Shown here piece after piece: positions 35,764-46,370 of a stretch of DNA of 64,000 bases. The stretch is from Cryptomeria japonica. Taxonomy: Eukaryota > Streptophyta > Pinopsida > Cupressales > Cupressaceae. The first letter of the stretch is position 1, and each line of letters starts with the position of its first letter. Under the pieces are notes generated by a model that saw nothing but the letters and a program-made list of their open reading frames with translations, was not told the origin of the DNA and ran no database searches. The position numbers and the translations under genes are program-made. The stretch is from NCBI RefSeq assembly GCF_030272615.1, contig NC_081408.1, positions 340,224,793 to 340,288,792 on the forward strand, read 5' to 3'.

Positions 35764-35785
35764 TTTTGGTGAACCCGACGTGAAA
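35764..35785 (+). other. A primer-binding site
   Basis: TTTTGGTGAACCCGACGTGA follows the LTR directly. TGG at its start fits pairing with a tRNA CCA end, but I cannot name the tRNA. The same site, changed by a few bases, follows the 5' LTR of B (TTTTGAACCTGATGTGAAC). Confidence 0.75.
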
Positions 35786-36096
35786 CTCCAATCTTATCTA
35801 ATTCTAATTTATGTTTTCAAATTTGAGTGTTTATGCTATTTCAAATTCAAATTTGTATTTACAAGTCTTAATTTCTTGCAAGATTCAAAAAATTTAGAGG
35901 AAATTTTTGCTAAAACCCTAATGTTGAACTTGTGGATAGCTTAATTGGGATCAATAATTTCAAATTTGATTTAGGAACTCATTTGAACCATAAATTTCAT
36001 TTTCTAAATCTACATCCTAAGTGCTTTCATTGGTTAAAATTAAACATTTCCTTCTATTTTGCATGTGTTATCATTTGAAAGAGGAAAATTGTTGTC

Positions 36097-39000
36097 ATGA
36101 TGCATTCATTTCATAGATGTGATAATGGGTTAGCTTCCCTTGTTTCAATTTTTCCTTCTCCTAAAGAACTTCCCCCCATCTATAACAACATTTTAGTGCC
36201 TAAAAGAGTTGCTATCAATCCCTTTGAGGCTCTCCCATGCTCTAAGGATGAAGACTTTAAGAGTGATCTTGACAATTCTCCTAAAATGTGCCCTTCCTAT
36301 TTAGCTATCCTAGAGGAAGATAATGATATCATAAACACCTTTCTTAATGTTACTTCACTTTCCCTACATAATTCCTCTCTATGTGAAAAGGTATTGATGG
36401 ACATTGACTTATTTTCTCCTAAAGTTGGTCCTTCCAATGGGGGCATGTTAGTGCAACAAGAGGTTATGAACACTTCTTTCAAAGATCTCCTTCCTAAGCA
36501 TGAATCTTTGGAGAAATATGTTCATGTTCCTCCTAAAAAACACTCCCTTAATGAGGATCCTTTTGTGCAAGAAGATGACATTATCCCTACATTTCCTAGT
36601 GATGGCATTTCCTTTTCCAACAAAATTCCCAATAGAAATGATGAATTAATGATAAATTCTTACCCTTCTCCTAAAGTTTGTCTTACCCATAAGCATCCCT
36701 TAGAGAAAGAAGATGAAATAATAAGCAATTTCCTTAATTCTCTCTCCCCTAAAGATCATATTGAACATATTTTGAGGAAAGAGGATGAGTTTAACACATC
36801 TATTGATGCTCTCCCTCCTAAGGATGAGGAATTAATAAACAATGTCATCTTCTCTCCCAAAATTGACAATACTTCAAACATTCCTTTCAACAACCTCACT
36901 ATTTGGGATGAACCATTAGAAGAAGGTGTAGATTATTCTCTACCCCGTGAGAGAACCCTAGCCAAAGGGGATGAAATCAAGATTGAAAACTCCCTTGATA
37001 GTTTCTCACCTTCCTTGAATCTTAATTATTCTCTCTCTAAAGATAAAGCATCTCCCTCTCCTCAACTTGGTTCTACTCATAAGGATACCCTAGTTCAAAG
37101 CAAGATGGTTAACATCTCTTTCAAAGATCTCCCTCTCAAAAGTGAGACTTTAGAGAGTAATGTTGATCCTTCTCCTAGAGAGTTTATTCCCCATGTAGAT
37201 CCTTTGATGATAAAGGATGATATGACCTTTCCTAGTATTACTCTTCCTACTAGAACATCAGTGCCTACCCCTTGTCTCTCTCCTAAAATTGATTTAATCC
37301 ATGATAAGATTTTAGTGCAAGAGAAGACTATCAAAAATTCTTCCAACACTTTTGTTCATTCCTCTAAACCATCCTTAATCAATTTGATACATGTGAATGA
37401 AACACCTAACAAACCTCTCTTCACTATCCAAGGTGCTTGTTCTTCTCAAAATTATCAACCTTTAAATAAGCCTATCTTTGTGGTACAAGGTGGTTATGCT
37501 AATGATTCTTTTTGCACTCCTAAGAAACCTGTTATTACTGTGCAAGGAGGTTATTCTTCTAAGAGCCCTTATGAGTATGCTAAGCAACTAACTAGAGAGA
37601 GTTATAATGCGGTTTCTCATACCTATAACACAAGAAACAATAGGCAACCTAATCCTCCTCCAGTTAGCCCAGCTTCACTTCCTCCTTCCCAACCTATTCT
37701 TCCTCAAGCTCCACATATTTCACAAGTTCTTGGTAAGGAATATGATCTCATAGAACAACTTAAAGCTACTCCGGCAAAGATATCCCTTTGGGATTTGATC
37801 CAAACTTCTTCTGTTCATCATGGAATGTTACAAGATGCCTTGAAAGATTTGAATGTTCCTCCACCTAATACATCTAGTAATATAGTATCTTTGGTTAACT
37901 CTATGATGAATCCTAAAGCTCAAATTGTGTTTACTCAAGATGAATTGCCTACTAGTGAAATTCAACATCAATATGATCCCTTGATGATTGTGGTTATCAT
38001 AAATGACATTGCTATAAGACGAACACTGGTAGATAATGGCTCTGGCCTTAATGTGTGTAGCATTAATCTATTGCACAAGATGAATGTGGATACATCCCTT
38101 ATTGAGCCTGACTCTCGTCCCATTCAAGGCTTTGATAATGTGGCTAAGTCTTCATTAGGTATTATCACCTTACCCATCACAATGGGACCTGTTACTTTGC
38201 CTACTCCTATCCATGTTATGTCGGGAAATCTAACATACAACTTGTTATCAGGGAGACCTTGGATTCACAGTATGCAAGCTGTCCCCTCTACATTGCATAG
38301 ACAAGTTAACTTTATTTATAACAATAAGACATATACCTTGATAGGTGTTACTAATCTTCAGGCTTGTTTGCAAACATCTACTTCCAAAGGGAGTTCTTCT
38401 AAATCTTCCTCTTCTAATGATGACTCTTTAAACAAAATACCTATGGATGAATCATCACCCTCTGATAATCAAAATTCTTTGGATGAATCTGAAGTTCTTG
38501 AAGAAGATTCTTCTCAACTGGAATCTACACATGAAAAGGCTTTTGATCCTGAGAAGGTTCTCGCAAAAGACGATTGGGGATCTCTTGATTTTAATCGCAC
38601 CTTTGTAGGTGAGTATAGGGTTCCTCCTAGAGAGCTTAAAGTTAAAAAGAAGGAAGAAACTAGAGATCAATCAGTCTTACCTAAACCTATGAGCAATAAT
38701 TTTGTGGCCGCTTCTCAAACTTCTTCTCCTCACACCTCTAGTTCTGAAGAATTTGATTCTTTGTCTTATGAAAAACCACCTTTTCTTTCTGAAATGGCTA
38801 ATCGTTATGGTCATGGTTTTCATATTTTGGCTAAGAGTGGCTATAGTGGAAATGGTTGTGGCACAAATGAACAAGGAATTAAGGTTCCTTTAGAACATAA
38901 CATGCATGAATATTCATTTGGACTTGGATATAATCTTTCTAAGCCCACCAAAGCATCTAATAGACCATCTCTCAATGTGAATGCTATATTTAGTAGTGAT

Positions 39001-39315
39001 GATGATCTCGCCTCAACTAAATCATCTTCTACTTCTATCAACTCTCATTTCCCTCATAAGGAAATCTTGGCGATGAACAAATCTCTTTATGACTCCCCTC
39101 AAATTTCTAATTCCACTTATGAATCTTTATCTCCTATTCATCATAAAGTCCTTTCCCCCAGGGATAAGGCTCTAATAAATTACACTCATCCCTCTTCTAA
39201 GATTTCTTGTGACTTTTCTTCTTCAATTTTATACATGTTTTTGATCTCACTTATAGTTGAGCATTTAGCATGTCATATTCAAATACCTCATTCAGTCGAT
39301 CATGTCTTTAAATAA
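36097..39315 (+). CDS. A ORF: protease and G-patch protein, 1072 aa
   Basis: An uninterrupted frame from ATG 36097. Residues 1-430 are acidic and Ser/Pro-rich, with a loose repeat (SPK or PPK about every 30-40 residues, often near a D/E pair). Residues 439-490 hold three 19-residue repeats (KPLFTIQG, KPIFVVQG, KPVITVQG). Residues 545-590 (YDLIEQLKATPAKISLWDLI) resemble the pre-protease spacer of Tat-like elements. The retropepsin-like domain has LVDNGSGLNVCS with the catalytic Asp at residue 646 and LLSGRPWIHSM behind it. A G-patch lies at about 908-935 (LAKSGYSGNGCGTNEQGI). The hydrophobic end is SSSILYMFLISLIVEHLAC. No capsid domain or zinc knuckle is seen, and no polymerase follows. Its openness, unlike its neighbours, suggests recent or selected coding. 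Confidence 0.85.
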   Translation: MMHSFHRCDNGLASLVSIFPSPKELPPIYNNILVPKRVAINPFEALPCSKDEDFKSDLDNSPKMCPSYLAILEEDNDIINTFLNVTSLSLHNSSLCEKVLMDIDLFSPKVGPSNGGMLVQQEVMNTSFKDLLPKHESLEKYVHVPPKKHSLNEDPFVQEDDIIPTFPSDGISFSNKIPNRNDELMINSYPSPKVCLTHKHPLEKEDEIISNFLNSLSPKDHIEHILRKEDEFNTSIDALPPKDEELINNVIFSPKIDNTSNIPFNNLTIWDEPLEEGVDYSLPRERTLAKGDEIKIENSLDSFSPSLNLNYSLSKDKASPSPQLGSTHKDTLVQSKMVNISFKDLPLKSETLESNVDPSPREFIPHVDPLMIKDDMTFPSITLPTRTSVPTPCLSPKIDLIHDKILVQEKTIKNSSNTFVHSSKPSLINLIHVNETPNKPLFTIQGACSSQNYQPLNKPIFVVQGGYANDSFCTPKKPVITVQGGYSSKSPYEYAKQLTRESYNAVSHTYNTRNNRQPNPPPVSPASLPPSQPILPQAPHISQVLGKEYDLIEQLKATPAKISLWDLIQTSSVHHGMLQDALKDLNVPPPNTSSNIVSLVNSMMNPKAQIVFTQDELPTSEIQHQYDPLMIVVIINDIAIRRTLVDNGSGLNVCSINLLHKMNVDTSLIEPDSRPIQGFDNVAKSSLGIITLPITMGPVTLPTPIHVMSGNLTYNLLSGRPWIHSMQAVPSTLHRQVNFIYNNKTYTLIGVTNLQACLQTSTSKGSSSKSSSSNDDSLNKIPMDESSPSDNQNSLDESEVLEEDSSQLESTHEKAFDPEKVLAKDDWGSLDFNRTFVGEYRVPPRELKVKKKEETRDQSVLPKPMSNNFVAASQTSSPHTSSSEEFDSLSYEKPPFLSEMANRYGHGFHILAKSGYSGNGCGTNEQGIKVPLEHNMHEYSFGLGYNLSKPTKASNRPSLNVNAIFSSDDDLASTKSSSTSINSHFPHKEILAMNKSLYDSPQISNSTYESLSPIHHKVLSPRDKALINYTHPSSKISCDFSSSILYMFLISLIVEHLACHIQIPHSVDHVFK

Positions 39316-40730
39316 CATTAATGGCTATTATGTTGCTCATCATTATGTGACATTGGTAGCTCATTTACTGGGGGCTCATTGTCATTCATGATGGTACAAT
39401 TTCAAGTGCAATCATATTTTTGAAGCAAAATAATAGCCTAATTTTCTATGCTATCTCTTGTTCCTATGGGGACAAGAGTGATTTCATACATCTCTTCTTT
39501 TTATGGTTAAAATTTCCCTTTGGGGTACTAGTGTGGAAATATTCATCATCTTTTCTTTAGAATCCTCTTTTCTTAGATATGGGAGAAGATATTCTCTTTC
39601 TTATCCTACCCACTTCTTGTGAGGAGAATTTTACATACACTAATGTCTTGCTTGCATGAACTCATGTGAGTATGTAGTACATTTTGCTTATGTCTAAATC
39701 TCTCCGTAGAAGATTGTGTAAGTCCTTCTCATTGTCCTTATCCTTGGGAGGCAATGATCTTTCCTTATTTTATCTAAGGATCCACTTTTTCCTATTTCAT
39801 GGATGGTGTGAACTTTATTACTTGATGTTATTCCTTGTATGCATTTGTTGTTGTTTGTTCAAAGATTCTCTCTTACAAGAGGTGTAAGTCCTTGACTACA
39901 ACCTATTTTGCACTTGGTAAAATACATCCACAATGAATTCACTCTCCCAATTGGGTTAAAAAGAGCATCATCCTTCATTAAGAATCACTTTCACCTCGCA
40001 AAAGAAGGAAGTATTGCATTCTTATTCTCTTCTTTGTCTTATTCTAGAAGATGTTATATTTGTCTAAGACAATTCCTCTCGAGGATAGGTGTCTTTTGTA
40101 CAAAGATCTCTTCTCCTCTAAGGATCTCCTTTACACATACTACAAGATATTCCTTTTCAACTATCTTATCCTTTCTTAAAGAGTGCAAAACTCTCTTGCT
40201 TGGATCTATGACATTGTTGCATTTTTGGGGTATCTTCTTTTGTGATGAAGGTAGGTATCCTTGTTCTACTTTGCTTATGACATAAACATTACACTTTTTG
40301 AGCAATGGGTCATTCTTGAAACCAGAGCACAGACTCTTAGAGCGAGATGTCTCCATTTTTCTTTTATGCAAGCTGATTATTCTCGAAACCAGAGCACAGA
40401 CTCTTAGAGCGAGATGTCACACTTTTGTACTATACATATACAGGTTGTAGCATACTCAGGCATAGACTCCTATGAGGTGCTTCTAACCTCCCTTAGACAC
40501 ACATGCACGAGGTTGAGTGGAACTAGAGGCATAAGGCTAGACTTTCTCACTCTCCTCCCTTACATGGATCAACTAGATAGACTCTAGGGGCTAGTTTTCC
40601 ATGTCCTTTTTCCCATGGATCACCTAGACAAGATCTAGGGGTGAGAAGTCCATGTTTTCTCTCTCACTATTCTTCTCATGGATCACCAATGTGTGTATTC
40701 ATGCTTTTTTCCTTTCTTTTCTTCTCTTTG
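39316..40730 (+). other. A 3' region before B, with direct repeats
   Basis: No coding is recognised. A 33-base direct repeat is present at 40318-40355 and 40384-40420 (both contain AACCAGAGCACAGACTCTTA). Further on, related units around GGATCAACTAGATAGACTCTAGGGG, GGATCACCTAGACAAGATCTAGGGG and GGATCACCAATG (40566-40690) form a loose tandem. A purpose is not apparent; the sequence is inside the element's RNA. Confidence 0.55.
40726..40730. repeat. Target-site duplication of B, left copy
   Basis: CTTTG directly before B and CTTTG at 48281-48285 directly after it: a perfect 5-bp duplication placing B in the 3' non-coding part of A. Confidence 0.92.
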
Positions 40731-41799
40731 TGTAGCATCCTAAAATTGTGACACTTGCAATTTCGACTGCATTTGGGTCTTCACGATGGCGATGCAACAC
40801 GGAACCTGAATGGAGACCCTGAAACTTGTTCATGACATCAAAAACTGCATTTTTCAGCACCCTGGCCTGATCCTCCTTGCACCCTGCTATCCCTGGAGGT
40901 GGGACCATGGCGCCCAGTGCCCTAGTCCCTGGCCCTATTTTTGGGCCCAGTCTCTTTTGGGTCTCGGGTCTTTATGTTTGCAAATTGGAAAATAATCTTC
41001 CCAGGTCAGCCTAAGGTCGGAAAAATTAGTCTTTCAACCCTAATTGACAAGTATATAAACTACATTTCCTCTCCCATTTTGGTAAGAGAAAAAAGAGAAA
41101 AACAAGAGGCAGAAGTGACATAAAACATTCAAGCATTCAAGCATTCAAGCATTCAAGCATTCCTTCAAGCAATTGATCATTCTAAGTTTCCATTCAAGGC
41201 TAAGTGTTGCATTCAAGACAAGGATTCAACCATTGAAGAGGAGATCACATACAACATACAACATACAACAACATTTACACCTTTGCATGTAAGAATACAA
41301 ACATTCTTACAACAAGGTTGCAGGTACGCGGCTGTAATTGAAGATCTGGAATCCTTGTGCAGAGACGAACAGATCCCCCTTCATTTTGCGAATTTTTCGG
41401 AGGACTGTGTGCACGCTGGGCACCATCATCCCGTCAACTTTCACTCAAATTTGCAGGACAATGCCGTCTCGACATTTTACTGCTAATTCCAGGTCCGCAG
41501 CCTCATCCTATATTCCTATCTCTGTTTATAAGTGAATCTTTCTCACTTTTCATGCATTCCTAGCTTAATCCTTCTATCTACATTCTTTACAAAAGAGGGT
41601 AGCCTTGCTGTCTTAACCCTTGAAACTCATTTAGAATCTAATCCTGCATTGTGTGGGATTGGATCTTGTGGGTTTCAACGCCTCTTTTGAATGTAAAGTC
41701 TCCCCTAAGTGAAAACCGTCAACCCTAGTGACCTCCTTCCCCTCTCCTTGGAGTGGTGGGGGGAACACTTAGGGTTTGCTCGTGATTTTTTGCTTTACA
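40731..41799 (+). mobile_element. B 5' LTR
   Basis: Starts TGTAGCATCCTAAAATTG and ends GCTTTACA. Highly similar to 47157-48280 but about 55 bp shorter, since it has one GC-rich unit near 40898-40925 where the other has three. TATA-like TATATAAA at 41051-41058. A short ATTCAAGC microsatellite is at 41126-41160, followed by an ACATACA run at 41250-41275. Confidence 0.95.
41051..41058 (+). promoter_or_regulatory. B LTR TATA-like box
   Basis: TATATAAA, present unchanged in both LTRs (3' copy at 47540-47547), about 740 bp before the LTR end. Likely the core promoter of the element's RNA; no transcription data. Confidence 0.55.
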
Positions 41800-42979
41800 T
41801 TTTTTTGAACCTGATGTGAACATCCTTTCTGATTATTCATGGTTAGATCTGAAAATTGGCTTCCTTGATTACATTTCCATGTTTGATCTTTTGCAAATTT
41901 TAGAGGTTAATTGCATAAAAACCCTAAAATTTTCTTTTTAGTAATTGAGCTTGTGAAATGTTTAATTATTAATGCTTGTTTCAGATCTACCCTTCTATTA
42001 CAAATTGTCAATTCATATTTGTGCTTTAATTCTGAAAATTAAGTGGTTAAGTGTCAAAACCCTAATTTTTGAAACCCTCTTGATTCAACCTTTGACCGAC
42101 AATTTCACTGATCTAAACATCTCCAAATCGGCTGTAACTTTGGATTCCGCAACAAAATCATAATATCTTTCATCCCTGAAAATTTGGAAAAAAGTTGCGA
42201 GGACCGTGTGCACCCCGAGCGCCATCGTCCCTGACATTTTTTCTGAAATTTCGGGAGCTAGATCTTACTGTATTTTTCTGCTAAAATCCAGAATTTTGGC
42301 TGATTTTATCAATTCTAACACTTTCAAAATTAAAGTCAAAGTTGGTCTAGTGATTGCTTGGATTAAGGCTCCTAATCATTCAAAAATTGTCGAAATTGAA
42401 ATTTTGTGTCAAAATTGTGTTCTTACTGTCCTAAATCTGAAAAGTGTGTCGGCATTCATTCGAAATTCTAGTGCTTTATTCAAATTCTTGCAATTTGTGA
42501 CTTTTGAAATTAAGTGTTTAATTACAACAACTTTGATTTCTGCTTTCAAAATTGAATTTTGCATGAAATTGAGTCAACTTTTAAAATTCAAAACTTGCAT
42601 TGCTTTTGGTATTCCCTCTAAAATCATAAAATTCAAAATTTTAGTTTCCCTCTCTTTTTCAAAATTCAAATTTTGCATTTTTCAACAATCTTGGTAGGGT
42701 TCAATTTTGAGATTGCAACTTTAATTTGGCCTATCTACAGATCGTAAAATCACTCAATTTTTTCAGATTAGCTTTAAAATCATCATAACTTTCATCTCTG
42801 AAAATTTCAAAAAAAGTTGCAAGGACCGTGTGCACCCCGAGCACCACGGTCCCTGACATTTTTTCTTAAATTTCGGGAGATTGTCGTGATTGCATTTAAC
42901 AGCCTAAATCTAGGAGATTGGCTGATTTTATTGAAATTTGCTACCTCTAAATTCAAAATCTTCTCTCCCTCTCTAGTGC
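41800..42979 (+). other. B 5' leader with primer-binding site and duplicated module
   Basis: Starts with the primer-binding site (TTTTGAACCTGATGTGAAC, about 41803-41821). The leader is AT-rich with many AAAATTCAAA-type strings. It contains two diverged copies (42118-42262 and 42760-42885) of a module also found in the LTRs of A: CTGAAAATTT, then AAAAGTTG, GGACCGTGTGCACCCCGAG, GTCCCTGACATTTTTTC, AAATTTCGGGAG. Small frames here are not genes. Confidence 0.7.
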
Positions 42980-45643
42980 ATGAGTTTTACAACAATAAGC
43001 CCTACTTACACTATTCCCATTAGACGAAGTCGTAGAATTAAGTCTTTTCGAGGTTTAATTACTGAGGAGATGGAACCTAATTTGAATAGCCTTTTTAACA
43101 GGGACACAGGTAATTCTTCTAATCCTCTTAATGATGAAGAAGCTCTCTATGAGGTTTCTGTAGAACAACTTTCAAAATTGGATAACCAATTTGATGATTT
43201 TGAGCAATGGATGTCTCAAGAGTATCCCGATAGTCAAGCTCTTTCATTAATTGAGGGTCTAAAATGTATGGTTCAAAGTGATAAGAATGGAATTGATATT
43301 TTGTGTGGTATTGCACACATCGTGGATTCAAATGTGATGCCTATGAAAAGTTGTGCTGAAACTTTAGGTTATACACAACCTCCCACTCAAGTCAATCATT
43401 CAATTCCTTTAACAACTTCTATTGCTAGTATACCTACTTTTACATCAAACATAATGACTACTTCTATACAAGACATTCCGCCTATGATCACCAATCATGG
43501 GGGCAATCCTTCCTCTTCAATTAACCCTCTCCCTTCATTCAATCCAACTTCTTCATTCATTCCTTCAATGAGTGTCCCTATTATATCTCCACAAATGAAC
43601 ATGACGCAAGGGGGCAATTCATTTAACCATTCCATTCCTCCTTGTAGTGCTCCTCTTTTCCAATCCTCTCCTATGACTAACTATCATAGTGTCCCACCAC
43701 CTTACTCTCAATCAATACCTTCTTTCAATAACATAATACCTCCATCACAATCTAACACATTTAATATGAATTCTTCGACTGAAGCGACCATTAACAATCT
43801 TGCGCAAACTGTCTCTTCTTTACAGCAACAAATTGTCTCTATGAATCAATCTAAGTTTAGTGTGCCCACATTTGATGTTGCGAGCCCACTTTCTCTTGAC
43901 ATTGTTCGAGCTATTCCTCCTAAGCATGTTGAAATCCCGCATTTGGAGCTTTATAATGGTAAAGGTGATCCTCTAACACATGTTAAGACTTTTCAAACAA
44001 TATGTACCGATTTTGCTTATGACCAAAGGTTGCTTGCAAAACTGTTTACTAGAACATTAAGAGATAAAGCCCTACAATGGTATTGCTTGTTGCCTTCTTA
44101 TTCTATTACTTCTTTCGAACAACTTGCAAATGCTTTTATTCAACAATTTCAAAACGATATAAGTCCTAAAGTTACTTTGATTGATTTAATGCATTGTAAA
44201 CAAGGTGTTAAAGAAAAAGTGACTGATTTCATTGGTAGATATAAGCATTTGTATGCTCAAATTTCTTTTCCAGTGCCTGAAAATGATATTCAAAGAATCT
44301 TTATTTCTAATTTACAAAAGGATATTCGAGACAAACTTCTATTTTCTGAGTTTACTTCTTTCCAACAGTTGTGTGCAACTCTTCACAATTATCAACTGAT
44401 TGTGAGTCAAATGGAACAAGCAAATCCTATGGCTCTGAGTGATAAGGGTGATAGTAGTCAACAACCATTTGGGAAGTTTAAACCGAACAGAGAGTCCATT
44501 AAATTCAATGAAAACATCATCAACAATAATGTGAATGCAGCATCAGGTGTGCCTCCTATTTCTAAGTTTTTCAGGAAAGAGAGAAAGTTTACTCCTTTGA
44601 ATGAATCATTACATAGTATTATGAATAAGTTATTGGAACAAAATGTGCTTACTCTCCCTCCTGTAAAGAAAATCGATCCTACAAAGATTAATTCACCCTA
44701 TTTTGATAACAAATCTTTTTGTCAATTTCATCGTCAACCTGGGCATGATACTGAAAAATGTTTTTCTTTAAAGGGTAAAATTCAAGATTTGATTGATAAT
44801 AATACTATCTCTGTTTCAGGAGTGAATGATAAAGGCAACACATCTGTAGCTCCTCCTAACCAAAATCTTAAGATTTTTACTGATCCATTACCTTCTCATA
44901 CCTCTAATGTGATTGAGACTAATGATTCCTCTTTCTCATCTGATGGTCTTGTGTCTATGACTACGAATGTGACTAACTTTGTAGAGCAAAAAGAAAACCC
45001 TAAAGAACCTTCCATCACATTTGATTCTAGTGAAACTATCAGGGCACTTGATGGTCCTTTATACATAGTTGCAAAAGTCAAGAATACACCTTGCCGTGGA
45101 GTGCTTATTGATCCTTCATGCATGGTTAATGTTATTACTGAAGAATTTCTTTTTACTTTGCAATTGAATCAAGTGATCTATGACAAAACAGATGTGGTTG
45201 TGAAATTATTTGATGCATTTTCTTCTCTTGCAATTGGTTCTATTACATTACCTATTGAGGTCCGTAACAAATCCCTTGATGTGAACTTTGCTATTATTCC
45301 ATCTTCTGAACAATTTCGTGTGAAGCTTGGCTATCCTTGGCTATCTTCCATGAAAGCTATTGCTTCTCCTATTCATAAATGTTTGAAATTTCCCCATAAT
45401 GGTGAAGTTGTTACTGTCAATCATAGTCTCTTTAAACCAGCTGAAAGAACTTCTAGCGTTCCTATTGACTATTTTTGGCCCAAACAATTCCAATCTCTTC
45501 CTCCGCAAAGTGATCATCTTTTCAAATCTTATCAAAAGTGGAAAACAGATATGATCCTATCTCTAAGTGAACCTAGAACACCCAAACTTGATATTCCTAT
45601 CATTCTTGAGAAGGAAGTTCTTCCTTTGAAAGATAAAAACTAA
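42980..45643 (+). CDS. B ORF1: Gag-protease protein, 887 aa
   Basis: Open from ATG 42980. Residues 1-310 are Ser/Pro/Asn-rich. Residues about 318-490 form a Ty3/gypsy capsid domain of the Retrotrans_gag type (HLELYNGKGDPLTHVKTF; ALQWYCLLPSYSITSFEQL; FIQQFQNDI). A zinc-binding CQFHRQPGHDTEKC lies at 581-594. A protease-like fold follows with VLIDPSCMVNVIT, Asp at 711, and KLGYPWLSSMKAI at about 790. The normal D-S/T/G-G active site is D-P-S here, so activity is doubtful. It would build particles and bind RNA. The TAA at 45641 is probably due to a one-base shift, as related coding continues in the next frame. Confidence 0.88.
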   Translation: MSFTTISPTYTIPIRRSRRIKSFRGLITEEMEPNLNSLFNRDTGNSSNPLNDEEALYEVSVEQLSKLDNQFDDFEQWMSQEYPDSQALSLIEGLKCMVQSDKNGIDILCGIAHIVDSNVMPMKSCAETLGYTQPPTQVNHSIPLTTSIASIPTFTSNIMTTSIQDIPPMITNHGGNPSSSINPLPSFNPTSSFIPSMSVPIISPQMNMTQGGNSFNHSIPPCSAPLFQSSPMTNYHSVPPPYSQSIPSFNNIIPPSQSNTFNMNSSTEATINNLAQTVSSLQQQIVSMNQSKFSVPTFDVASPLSLDIVRAIPPKHVEIPHLELYNGKGDPLTHVKTFQTICTDFAYDQRLLAKLFTRTLRDKALQWYCLLPSYSITSFEQLANAFIQQFQNDISPKVTLIDLMHCKQGVKEKVTDFIGRYKHLYAQISFPVPENDIQRIFISNLQKDIRDKLLFSEFTSFQQLCATLHNYQLIVSQMEQANPMALSDKGDSSQQPFGKFKPNRESIKFNENIINNNVNAASGVPPISKFFRKERKFTPLNESLHSIMNKLLEQNVLTLPPVKKIDPTKINSPYFDNKSFCQFHRQPGHDTEKCFSLKGKIQDLIDNNTISVSGVNDKGNTSVAPPNQNLKIFTDPLPSHTSNVIETNDSSFSSDGLVSMTTNVTNFVEQKENPKEPSITFDSSETIRALDGPLYIVAKVKNTPCRGVLIDPSCMVNVITEEFLFTLQLNQVIYDKTDVVVKLFDAFSSLAIGSITLPIEVRNKSLDVNFAIIPSSEQFRVKLGYPWLSSMKAIASPIHKCLKFPHNGEVVTVNHSLFKPAERTSSVPIDYFWPKQFQSLPPQSDHLFKSYQKWKTDMILSLSEPRTPKLDIPIILEKEVLPLKDKN

Positions 45644-46370
45644 TGTCTTTCCTCAAGAAGATTCCCAACCCATTCCTATGGATGTGACTATGTCTATGTC
45701 TAATAAACTTTCTAAAAGTAGACCTATACCTCCTCATCATGATGGACTTGGTCTCCTTCCTAAACCAAATATTCCTCCTTTATACGGAGTAGTTCCTCCT
45801 CCTTCCTTTTATAAAGAGAAGAGACCTTCCTCTTCTCCTATTATCCAGCCTAAGAGACCACAACCTAAACACACAAGTGATAAGGATGAGAACATTCCTC
45901 CTCCTCAATCTTCTCCACTTCCTACTAAGACTAGACGAAATCGTTCTGCACGTGAACGCTGACGAAAGCGTCGTCTTAGAGCTCATGCAGCTACTTCTCA
46001 AACTTTGCAATCACCAAAAACACCTTCAACAAACATTATTCCATTTTCTCCAAAATCTCCTAAACATAAGATGCATGATGGTCTTGATCCTGTGCGAGTT
46101 AAAGATCCTATTTTTATAAATCTTGATGATGATATAGATGAAAATGTTATTCATGATGAAAATGTTACTTCTCTTGCTTCTGATAGTGAATATGAATGTG
46201 TTGATGTTGATAACCATTTATCTAACGAATTTTCTAAAACACTTATCCTAGCTCCTAGACAAGAACAACGTGGCTTAGAACATGAACATAGCCCTTGTTT
46301 GGATCTTGTGATAGCTCCATCTGCTATGTTGGATGTTAATCCTCTAGCGTGTTCCCTACCTTCCTGAAAC
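45644..46370 (+). pseudogene. B ORF1 continuation, Pro/Arg-rich and acidic, broken
   Basis: In another frame, coding continues from the end of ORF1 (NVFPQEDSQPIPMDVTM), through a Pro-rich stretch (GVVPPPSFYKEKRPSSSP) to an Arg-rich part (RRNRSARER). A TGA at 45960-45962 follows, most simply a CGA to TGA change, because the frame continues with RKRRLRAHAATSQ, then acidic INLDDDIDENVIHDENV to 46367. Pro/Arg-rich then acidic sequence is not a known enzyme. It could be the C-terminal tail of the Gag-protease protein. Confidence 0.55.

Noticed and set aside
36097-39315. Host gene reading for the long ORF (G-patch proteins exist in host genomes)
   Set aside because: It is framed by LTRs, primer-binding site and polypurine tract, has a retropepsin-like site and no introns.
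41972-42697. Open frames in the B leader
   Set aside because: They lie in an AT-rich leader between primer-binding site and gag, with repetitive KIKFCI-type residues; no support as genes.
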